Shown here: one piece after another, positions 6,551 through 12,702 of the stretch | Layout: the number at the start of each line of letters is the position of its first letter | Numbering within the stretch: the stretch's first letter is position 1 | Source: CAIMDX01 sp041652155 | GTDB lineage: Bacteria; Patescibacteriota; Minisyncoccia; Minisyncoccales; JAQTVQ01 | Reading direction: 5' to 3' | Assembly (NCBI GenBank): GCA_041652155.1 | Contig: JBAZHV010000015.1 | Coordinates: 1-24,190, forward strand | DNA length: 24,190 bases | The notes under the pieces: generated by a model | What the model was told of the DNA's origin: nothing | Seen by the model: only the letters and a program-made list of their open reading frames with translations | Database searches by the model: none | Program-made: the position numbers and the translations under genes

Positions 6551-7297
6551 ATGCCAGGAGAAGCAAGCACAATTAATGCAGTCATCTTGGAAATAAGAGC
6601 CGGCGTCGGAGGAGACGAAGCGGCTCTTTTTGCTTCCGACTTGCTAAGGATGTACACCAGGTATGCCCAAAACCAGGGATGGGGAACGAATATTTTACAC
6701 TCCAACCAGACGGAATTGGGCGGCATCAAAGAAATAGTCATCGAGATCAACGGACCGGGAGCATATGAAAATCTAATGCACGAAGCCGGAGTGCACCGCA
6801 TACAAAGAATACCAAAAACGGAAAAAGCGGGCAGGGTCCATACCTCCACCGCCAGCGTTGCGGTATTGGCCAAACCGGACGAGACTCAAGTGGTTGTCAG
6901 GCCGCAAGACCTGAAAATAGACTACTACAAAGCTTCCGGCGCGGGCGGACAGTATGTTAATAAAAGAATGTCCGCGATAAGATTGACCCACATTCCCAGC
7001 GGAATGGTTGTCACTTCCCAAACCGAAAGAAGCCTTATGCAGAACAAAGAAAGCGCGTTAAGCCTTTTAAGGGCCAGGTTGCTGGAAAGAAATGAAAAAG
7101 CTCTGGAAGAGAAAATCGGCGGAGCCAGGAAGAGCCAAATCGGAACAGGATCGCGCGAAGAGAAAATCAGAACTTACAACTTCCCCCAAGACCGCATTAC
7201 CGACCATCGCATCAACAAAAACTTCCACGGCATTGAAAAAATAATGGACGGCAAGATGGAAAAAATAGCGGAAGCGATGAAAAAAGCGGGAGCGTAA
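6551..7297 (+). CDS. prfA: Peptide chain release factor 1 lacking the N-terminal domain
   Basis: RF1 reads UAA and UAG stop codons and triggers release of the finished peptide. This protein is 248 aa against about 360 in E. coli. It starts right at the NAVILEIRAGVGGDEAALFA segment, so the whole N-terminal helical domain (about 100 residues) is missing. The stop-codon recognition tripeptide reads P-K-T in HRIQRIPKTE, matching the RF1 PxT pattern and not SPF of RF2. The catalytic GGQ is present (SGAGGQYVNK, Tyr where His is usual), as is the TYNFPQDRITDHRI block. Only the 17-bp gap and rpmE lie upstream, so the missing domain is not encoded nearby. The ATG at 6551 has no Shine-Dalgarno. Downstream sits the composite hairpin cassette. 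RF1 is supported by the PxT motif; a PrfH-type factor is less likely. Confidence 0.92.
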   Translation: MPGEASTINAVILEIRAGVGGDEAALFASDLLRMYTRYAQNQGWGTNILHSNQTELGGIKEIVIEINGPGAYENLMHEAGVHRIQRIPKTEKAGRVHTSTASVAVLAKPDETQVVVRPQDLKIDYYKASGAGGQYVNKRMSAIRLTHIPSGMVVTSQTERSLMQNKESALSLLRARLLERNEKALEEKIGGARKSQIGTGSREEKIRTYNFPQDRITDHRINKNFHGIEKIMDGKMEKIAEAMKKAGA

Positions 7298-7332
7298 CTA
7301 GCTTGTAGCTGGTAGGTAGTAGCTTGTAGGAG

Positions 7333-7358
7333 TTTTGTCCGCTCTTGAGCGGACAAAA
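7333..7358. repeat. 26-bp palindrome with GTCCGCTC core
   Basis: TTTTGTCCGCTC, two-base centre, GAGCGGACAAAA: a perfect 12-bp inverted repeat. There is no T-run after it on either strand, so it is not a typical terminator. A related GTCCGCCCTC hairpin occurs at 12660-12694. Confidence 0.75.
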
Positions 7359-7367
7359 AACGCATCA

Positions 7368-7410
7368 TATAACTAAAAACCACGGGGCATACCCGTGGTT
7401 TTTAGTTATA
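7368..7410. terminator. Bidirectional terminator between prfA and the transglycosylase gene
   Basis: A perfect 19-bp stem around loop GCATA. The core is CCACGGG/CCCGTGG and the outer part is A/T-rich (CTAAAAACC, GGTTTTTAG), giving a U-run on both strands. It serves two convergent genes. Confidence 0.85.
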
Positions 7411-7425
7411 AATATAAATTCCTTT

Positions 7426-7450
7426 CCTGTCTCCGCCAGGCGGAGACAGG
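7426..7450. repeat. 25-nt palindrome CCTGTCTCCGCC-A-GGCGGAGACAGG
   Basis: Perfect 12-bp arms around one base. Similar CCTGTCTGCC sequences occur at 2452-2471. It looks like a dispersed palindromic unit and not a gene-specific signal. Confidence 0.7.
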
Positions 7451-7487
7451 GCCTCTACAAGCTACAAGCTAATTCCTACAAGCTAGA

Positions 7488-8918
7488 CTACTTTCCTTCA
7501 ATGGCCGCGATATCGTCGGCATATCCGTTGGCGATTGCCATAACGTTGTCTCCGTAAAAACGATATTTAAGATTGACGCTTCCTGCAAAATAGATCATCG
7601 CCGCTCTCCATTCGCTGTTATACGTTTGCGCCTTCGCTCCCGAATCAGCAGCATAAAGACCGGTTGCGATAAAAGCATCGTTAATATTCCACGGATTTCC
7701 CGGACGCTGCAAAATTGCTTCCAAGCGAGTCCTGTAAATATTCCAAGTCGAGGGTATGAATTGGCCCGGCCCCATCGCTCCGCCGTATCCGCCCACGCTT
7801 GCTATAGGACAAGATACTAAAGTTTTTGCCGGATCTTTGTCCAGGTCGGCGCAAATCTTTTTGAACGGGTTTACGTCTCTGGTTGGCTTCATCACATTAG
7901 CAATGCTCTGGCCCGTGGCGCGCTTCCCGGCTCCGGTAGTAAAGTTAGTAACATAACATTGCCCGACATTTTTTCCCAAATTGGACTCTTGGGTTAATAT
8001 TGCCAATAAGAAAGCCGGCCTTACTCCGGTAATATTTCCCGCGGTCTTTGCCATTTGGTAAGCTTGCTCAAAATTAGGCGCGTCGGTATCGGCAACTCCC
8101 GCCAAGTCAAAGATCCTAGCTTTGATCTCGGCCGCTTTTTTCGCCAAGTTCTGCTGTTCTTTGACCTGCTGATTGTATTGCGCCTCGGTCAATCCCAAAT
8201 AATACTCTTTATCCTTTTTAGTTTTGGAATTTTCCTGCTTTTGGATCTCTCTTACCGCAACGGTATTTTTCAAATCCTCGGTTTTATTCTCCAAAGAAGA
8301 TTTTTGGTCCTCCAGATAATTTTTCATAGTTCTTATCTGGTCAAGAAGGTCCCGGCTCTTGCTGCTTAAATTTTCCAGATAGACAAGGTTGTCGTAAAAA
8401 TTGGACAGAGTATTGTTGCCAAGAACCACTTCCACGTCCGATTTCTGATCCTCCTCAAATGTCGCCTGCAAAACCAAGCCGAGTTTTCTCTTCTGTTCTT
8501 CTATGTCGTTGCTAGTTTTATCGATGGATCCCTTAGTGTCATCTATTTGGAACGTGAGATCCTTGATGGCCAGATTCGATTGGTTTATTTGATAGCTCAT
8601 ATCTTTTATCTTTTGGTCCAACCCGCCAATCTGCGTTTTTAAGGTCTTCTTTTCCTTGGCCGTTTGAGCTACTTCTTTCTCGACTTCGGCTTTTTTAGCT
8701 TCAAAATACCCCTGGCAATCTTCCAGTATTTTTCTGCAATCAGCCTTCGAAACCTTATCGCACTCCGCCTCGATCTTGGCATCATTTTCACAAACATCGC
8801 CAAGGTTCAAATTAGTTTGCTGGGCGGAAATAAAAAAGACCGGCAATAGAAAACCGGCCATTGCCGATAAGGCAATCATCTTTCTCAAATTTATGTTCCC
8901 TGAATTTGCAAAAGACAT
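7488..8918 (-). CDS. Coiled-coil lytic murein transglycosylase (exported)
   Basis: About 476 aa. An N-terminal membrane or signal segment (KMIALSAMAGFLLPVFFISA) is followed by a Cys-containing stretch, a long coiled coil (about residues 65-275, EnvC-like heptads) and a C-terminal transglycosylase domain (about 285-476). That domain has the catalytic Glu in AILTQESNLG and GGAMGPGQFIPSTW, as in MltB/SLT-type enzymes that cut peptidoglycan glycan strands. The likely role is cell-wall remodelling or division. The first ATG is at 8918; the frame extends to a TTG at 8933, which I do not prefer. No Shine-Dalgarno. The stop codon sits at the edge of the heptad cassette. The gene is convergent with prfA. 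Confidence 0.88.
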   Translation of the reverse strand: MSFANSGNINLRKMIALSAMAGFLLPVFFISAQQTNLNLGDVCENDAKIEAECDKVSKADCRKILEDCQGYFEAKKAEVEKEVAQTAKEKKTLKTQIGGLDQKIKDMSYQINQSNLAIKDLTFQIDDTKGSIDKTSNDIEEQKRKLGLVLQATFEEDQKSDVEVVLGNNTLSNFYDNLVYLENLSSKSRDLLDQIRTMKNYLEDQKSSLENKTEDLKNTVAVREIQKQENSKTKKDKEYYLGLTEAQYNQQVKEQQNLAKKAAEIKARIFDLAGVADTDAPNFEQAYQMAKTAGNITGVRPAFLLAILTQESNLGKNVGQCYVTNFTTGAGKRATGQSIANVMKPTRDVNPFKKICADLDKDPAKTLVSCPIASVGGYGGAMGPGQFIPSTWNIYRTRLEAILQRPGNPWNINDAFIATGLYAADSGAKAQTYNSEWRAAMIYFAGSVNLKYRFYGDNVMAIANGYADDIAAIEGK

Positions 8919-9037
8919 TTTTTGATCTGGCAATATGCGCTCCGCCGGCTTGCCTCATGGCTGCAAGACCAGCTTGGAACGCAATTGACGGAGTAAACTT
9001 AAGTTCGGACGGCGAATCGCGCGAAACGGACGGCGAT

Positions 9038-9691
9038 CTATTTAGCGTCCTCCTCCGGCTCCTCTTCTTTCTTCTTCTCTACTTTTTCAATAGAGTCAAC
9101 TCCTTCTTCAACCGGCTTGGCCAATTCTTCTTCAACTTTTTCCGGCTCCATCACTTGGGCCACCACTTCCTCGATATTTCCAACTATCTTCACGTTCTCC
9201 GGCAGAGAAAGGTCTTTAGCCAAAATGACGTCTTCAAATGTCTTCAGACTGCCGACATCGATCTTAATGGAATGGGGAAGATTCTGGGGAAGGGATTTGA
9301 CGGTCAAGCTTTGGACATTTTTGATCAATGTGCCGCCTAATTGCAACGCCGGCGCAATTCCGACGAATTCCAACGGGATATCCGCTTCCAATTCCTTGCT
9401 CAAATTCGGCTGGTAAAAATCGACATGGATAGGTTCCGAAAGGATGGGGTCGTTGGCCACGCTTTTGATCAAAACGGCATATTCTTTTTTGGCGGCTCCT
9501 TCTATTTTTAAGCCGATCATCGTATTTTCTCCGGCTTCTTTTAAAACCTTTCTGAAATCTTTAGCGTTCACCTCTATCGAGATGTTCTCAATTTCCGGAC
9601 CATACAAAATTGCTGGAACAGTTCCGGCTCTTTTCAAGTTCTTTGTTTGTTTTCCTTGGATTTTTCTTTTTTTTGCTTCAAGTGAGATCAT
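9038..9691 (-). CDS. rplY: Large ribosomal subunit protein bL25 (Ctc form)
   Basis: bL25 binds 5S rRNA. The 217-aa protein has the N-terminal 5S-binding domain (LEAKKRK...LKRAGTVPAILYGP, residues 4-31; FRKVLKEAGENTMIGL) and the second Ctc/TL5 domain (VDFYQPNLSKELEADIPLEF, near 91-110). It ends in an acidic Glu-rich tail, usual for the long form. The ATG at 9691 has no Shine-Dalgarno. It stands alone, transcribed toward the transglycosylase gene with 119 bp between the coding regions; that gap (8919-9037) holds two copies of CGGACGGCGA and no clear terminator. Confidence 0.95.
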   Translation of the reverse strand: MISLEAKKRKIQGKQTKNLKRAGTVPAILYGPEIENISIEVNAKDFRKVLKEAGENTMIGLKIEGAAKKEYAVLIKSVANDPILSEPIHVDFYQPNLSKELEADIPLEFVGIAPALQLGGTLIKNVQSLTVKSLPQNLPHSIKIDVGSLKTFEDVILAKDLSLPENVKIVGNIEEVVAQVMEPEKVEEELAKPVEEGVDSIEKVEKKKEEEPEEDAK

Positions 9692-9798
9692 AATGGTATT
9701 TTTATTTTATCTTCTGTCCTGCCTCCATTGTCTTTGTCGCGGAAATAAAAATCCGAAACGGAACAAATTGGAGAAAATTGAGAATCGCGAAACGATTC

Positions 9799-10272
9799 CT
9801 ATTTGATTAAAAATTCGTTGGAATAAAAAACTTTATCTGTCCTGAAAGGATCTCCTTCTTTGCATCCTATGCAAGCCGGCAAAGCCAAGCGATGAAAGTC
9901 TGCCAATAAAAGATTATCCCAATTCGTCAGATCTATGCCTCGCCCTACAAGATTAAAGGCTTTAACGCATTCCGTAGCGACTTCCTGGCGATCGCATTTG
10001 GCAAAAGGATAGTTTTCCCACGTTCCGTCTTTCTTTTGAATATAGTAAGGATAGCAAGAAGAGAAGCAGACATCCTGCAAGGCGTAGCTCTTTATGTTCA
10101 GCCTCAAATTATCCTCTGTTTTGGCATATTCAGACTGCTGGGTAACGACCACGAGCCGGTCGCCCCAAAAGAACCATGCTGCCAGCCCTATTGCTATTAT
10201 CAAGAACACAGCAACAACCGAATAAGCTATTTTATTTTTGCTTATCGAAAAAAGATCCTTTGATTGTTGCAT
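9799..10272 (-). CDS. Membrane-anchored Cys-rich protein, unknown
   Basis: 157 aa, not recognised. A short cytoplasmic head is followed by one membrane helix (about residues 15-36, AYSVVAVFLIIAIGLAAWFFW), then a domain expected outside the membrane. It contains six cysteines in a C-x3-C (CFSSC), two single Cys (KCDR, ECVK) and a C-x2-C (CIGC) pattern, suggesting disulfides or metal binding. The ATG at 10272 has no Shine-Dalgarno. Gaps to both neighbours are about 100 bp or less. It could be an envelope protein; no function is inferred. Confidence 0.65.
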   Translation of the reverse strand: MQQSKDLFSISKNKIAYSVVAVFLIIAIGLAAWFFWGDRLVVVTQQSEYAKTEDNLRLNIKSYALQDVCFSSCYPYYIQKKDGTWENYPFAKCDRQEVATECVKAFNLVGRGIDLTNWDNLLLADFHRLALPACIGCKEGDPFRTDKVFYSNEFLIK

Positions 10273-10328
10273 ATATAATTTACTACGATCTTACCCCGGC
10301 CTTTAAAGCCAAGACAAAGGCTCGTAAA

Positions 10329-11429
10329 CTATTTTTTGATTATAAACCTTTTGTCTAATTCTTGCAATACTTCAACGATCTCGCCGTATTCCAGCTCGGA
10401 ATAAGGCAGCATCGCGGGTCCGAAAAATCCTTGGCGCCTTAATTCTTCCGCTTTGCGGGAAACCTGCGTCCTGATATAGTCCCAATAAGGATGGTCGAAA
10501 GCATCGGCCGCCTCGGTAAGCTTGCCGTCGTGTATGGAATAAGCGGCGGCGCTGACTATCGGAGGGCCGTCAAAAAATGAAATATCGGAATTTTGCTTGA
10601 CGGGCATCAAAGGACCATAATGCGATCCTCTCATAAATCCGGCGACGAAAGCGCCGATAGACCAAGGAGACAAGACCTCTCCTGTTCCCGGGAAATCTTT
10701 TTGAGTCCTGACCAGCATTACCGGATCGTCTTTGCCCGTATATTTTCCGGCTATGTTCCTTAAACGGGTCGTGCTGACAGCCACCACTTGCTCTCCGCTG
10801 GCGCGGGAATATATTCCTTCTATAAAAAATCTTTCAGTGTCCCTTAAAAGGACGGCTATATCATAAATATTTTCAGGAGTGTTAAGCTCTATGATCCTGT
10901 CCGCTTCGGTGTAGCTGGCGTCCAATATCCTGAAAGTGAATCCCTCTCTTAATTTGGAAGAAATAAGCAGCCCGGCGTTGTGCATCGGATCGCAGAAAGA
11001 TAAATAAGCCGGCATATTGAAAGCTCCGGGATCGGTTTTGTCCGCCGCAAAAAATAAAAACGGTTCCGCGGACCTTTCTTCAAATTCCAATTCGGCTACA
11101 GCCGGTCCCATGCCCTTAACGCTGCCCTTGAAATCTTGCTTCAGAAGATCCTGTTTGGCGCCATAAAGTCCTTGAGAAGCGGCAACTTTGCCTCCGGCGA
11201 GAAAAGCCTCCCAGCAAACCCTGTGCACCTTCTCGTTCAGCTGGCCTCCCGTATGGGTGGAGAGGATAGCAATGTCGTCCCCGGTATAAGTAATTTTATA
11301 GTCGATAAAAATTCCTTTGCTTTTCGATCTGATATAGTCTTGCACCGCGGCAAAAACATCGTTAGACGGCTTGATATGTCCGCCGATGCTGCCGATATCC
11401 GCTTTGATCGCGCTAAGTGTGATCTTCAT
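10329..11429 (-). CDS. fbp: Fructose-1,6-bisphosphate aldolase/phosphatase (archaeal type, class V)
   Basis: This bifunctional enzyme condenses dihydroxyacetone phosphate with glyceraldehyde-3-phosphate and then removes a phosphate, giving fructose-6-phosphate in one gluconeogenic step. The 366-aa sequence matches the archaeal family: ADIGSIGGH (Asp11, His18), YTGDD (51-52), QGLYGAKQDLL, MGPAVAELEFEER and FAADKTDPGAFN (Asp130, Lys131). The Y-x-x-K pair (YTGK, Tyr230 and Lys233) fits the Schiff-base Tyr229/Lys232 of the Sulfolobus enzyme by motif. I chose ATG 11429; a TTG precedes it by one codon. The gene lies downstream of a PfkB-family kinase, separated by heptad element copy 3. The enzyme is widespread in archaea and known from some deep-branching bacteria, so old transfer is possible. 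Confidence 0.93.
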   Translation of the reverse strand: MKITLSAIKADIGSIGGHIKPSNDVFAAVQDYIRSKSKGIFIDYKITYTGDDIAILSTHTGGQLNEKVHRVCWEAFLAGGKVAASQGLYGAKQDLLKQDFKGSVKGMGPAVAELEFEERSAEPFLFFAADKTDPGAFNMPAYLSFCDPMHNAGLLISSKLREGFTFRILDASYTEADRIIELNTPENIYDIAVLLRDTERFFIEGIYSRASGEQVVAVSTTRLRNIAGKYTGKDDPVMLVRTQKDFPGTGEVLSPWSIGAFVAGFMRGSHYGPLMPVKQNSDISFFDGPPIVSAAAYSIHDGKLTEAADAFDHPYWDYIRTQVSRKAEELRRQGFFGPAMLPYSELEYGEIVEVLQELDKRFIIKK

Positions 11430-11525
11430 CAAAAACTGGCGCTGGCAACCTGCGGCGAACGATGCAATAGCGCCGCCATCGGCAAACCAACGAAATTTAA
11501 ATAGTTATACCCTTTCCTTTCGATA

Positions 11526-11531
11526 ATTATA
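11526..11531 (-). promoter_or_regulatory. Possible -10 box for the aldolase/phosphatase gene
   Basis: A perfect TATAAT on the minus strand, about 95 bp upstream of ATG 11429. The -35 region (TTCTTA at 17 bp) is poor. A second TATAAC box lies nearer the gene. It is independent of heptad element copy 3, which lies further upstream. Confidence 0.35.
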
Positions 11532-11575
11532 CCAAAAAAATAAAAAGATAAGAAAAGCGGACTTATCCACTCCAT

Positions 11576-11645
11576 TCGAATGTCGAATGTCGAGAATGGA
11601 ATGTCGTTACGACCTTCTACCTTCGACTCTCGAATATCGATTTTC
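11576..11645. repeat. Inverted heptad element copy 3 (10 units), overlapping a gene end
   Basis: Ten exact heptads: TCGAATG twice, then TCGAGAA and TGGAATG, centre TCGTTAC GACCTTC, then TACCTTC, GACTCTC, GAATATC and GATTTTC. The right arm provides the last codons and the TAG stop of the PfkB-family kinase (stop at 11619-11617). Confidence 0.85.
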
Positions 11646-12615
11646 TCACCTTAATTCCCTCTTTCTCGACGAGATAATTGTCTTTTTCAGACAGCAAACC
11701 GGTTGTCGCTCCTCTGACAAGAAGAGCGTATTTTGAGTTGGCCAGCCCTAATTTTATGGAATATTCGATATCCCCCGTTTTTATCAATCCGGAGACGAAG
11801 CCCGATCCGAAAGAATCTCCCGCTCCGGTCTCGTCGATCACTTTGAATTTTTTTAATTTTGCCTCGTATGCCTTTTTGCCATCGGTCACCGTAACGCCGT
11901 CTTTCCCCTTGGTCATTACGTTTATGCCGGCGTGCATCCGGAACAATTTTAAAACTATTTCTCTCTCCTCGTTATATCCGATATTTGTAAGGATAGAGGC
12001 TTCTTCCTTGTTCAAGATCAGCACGTCTATTTTTTCCAATATTATCTTCAATTTGGGTTTGGGCATTTTTAGCTGCGAATTGCCGAGATTAACCGCTGTC
12101 TTCACCCCGTTCTTTCGCGCAAGATCCAAGATGTCCTCGGTCGCACCGCTTAACTTTCCCGATAACGGCGCCAAATAGAACCACTTGGCCTGCAGATCTT
12201 TGGGCAGATCTTTCCCGCTCAAGAGCTCGGAAGCTCCGCGATAAGCTAAAACCGTCCTGTCTTCCGTAGCATTGTCCATTATCACCGAATTATTGGTCAG
12301 CTTTTCTTTTGTTGTTTTGACCAAGCTCGAGTCGATGCCTTGCCCGTTCAAATATTCGATTATTTCTTTTCCCGATATGTCTTGCCCGACCATCCCGCAA
12401 TAAGCCGTTTTAAATCCCTGTTTTTTGAAAGTGGCGGCCGTGTTCACCCCTCCTCCGCCGAATCCAAAATACATATCTTTAACATCCAATTTTGATCCCA
12501 AATTAAAACAATAAGCTTTTCCGGCAATGGATTTGTTATCTTCCCTGATGATATTTTTTGGCATCAGCACCTCTATATCCAAGGCGGCAGAGCCGAAAGT
12601 GACGACATCAAACAT
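11617..12615 (-). CDS. PfkB-family carbohydrate kinase
   Basis: This ribokinase-fold family phosphorylates sugars, sugar phosphates or nucleosides with ATP. The 332-aa protein has the GFGGGGVNTA glycine motif (start of the substrate and lid region), and signature 2, DETGAGDSFGSGFVSGL, whose GAGD Asp is the catalytic base. Substrate cannot be told; lying just upstream of fructose-bisphosphatase, a phosphofructokinase-like role is possible, and so is a nucleoside kinase role. I chose ATG 12615; the frame continues up to a TTG at 12660, inside the ppsA terminator, which is unlikely. The last eight or so codons and the stop (RKSIFESRR) come from heptad element copy 3, so the C-terminus was probably rewritten by that insertion. 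Confidence 0.88.
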   Translation of the reverse strand: MFDVVTFGSAALDIEVLMPKNIIREDNKSIAGKAYCFNLGSKLDVKDMYFGFGGGGVNTAATFKKQGFKTAYCGMVGQDISGKEIIEYLNGQGIDSSLVKTTKEKLTNNSVIMDNATEDRTVLAYRGASELLSGKDLPKDLQAKWFYLAPLSGKLSGATEDILDLARKNGVKTAVNLGNSQLKMPKPKLKIILEKIDVLILNKEEASILTNIGYNEEREIVLKLFRMHAGINVMTKGKDGVTVTDGKKAYEAKLKKFKVIDETGAGDSFGSGFVSGLIKTGDIEYSIKLGLANSKYALLVRGATTGLLSEKDNYLVEKEGIKVRKSIFESRR

Positions 12616-12659
12616 AATTTTACAAGATAATTTATTTTCAATTCGCGCTATTGGCGGCA

Positions 12660-12694
12660 AAAATGTCCGCCCTCATTGCGAGGGCGGACATTTT
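12660..12694 (-). terminator. Terminator downstream of ppsA
   Basis: A 15-bp perfect stem (AAAATGTCCGCCCTC with its complement) around a 5-nt loop, followed on the minus strand by TTTTT. It lies 9 bp after the ppsA stop. Its core GTCCGCCCTC resembles the palindrome at 7333-7358. Confidence 0.8.
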
Positions 12695-12702
12695 CTGCTT
12701 TT

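Larger units (their letters stand above)
7299..7485. repeat. Composite TAGCTTG heptad cassette with nested hairpins
   Basis: The left arm (7299-7333) is five heptads of TAGCTTG or TAGNNNN type. The right arm (7458-7485) is four heptads, three of them CAAGCTA, the exact reverse complement. Between them lie a 26-bp palindrome (7333-7358), a 43-nt terminator (7368-7410) and a 25-nt palindrome (7426-7450). The left arm begins one base after the prfA stop and the right arm reaches the stop of the convergent transglycosylase gene, so the cassette fills the intergenic space exactly. Confidence 0.8.

Noticed and set aside
11429..12660. Longer TTG-started versions of the kinase and the aldolase/phosphatase (also galU at 23962 and the transglycosylase at 8933)
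   Set aside because: The extra residues do not resemble the families, and a family-like ATG start lies inside; the kinase extension would also begin within a terminator.
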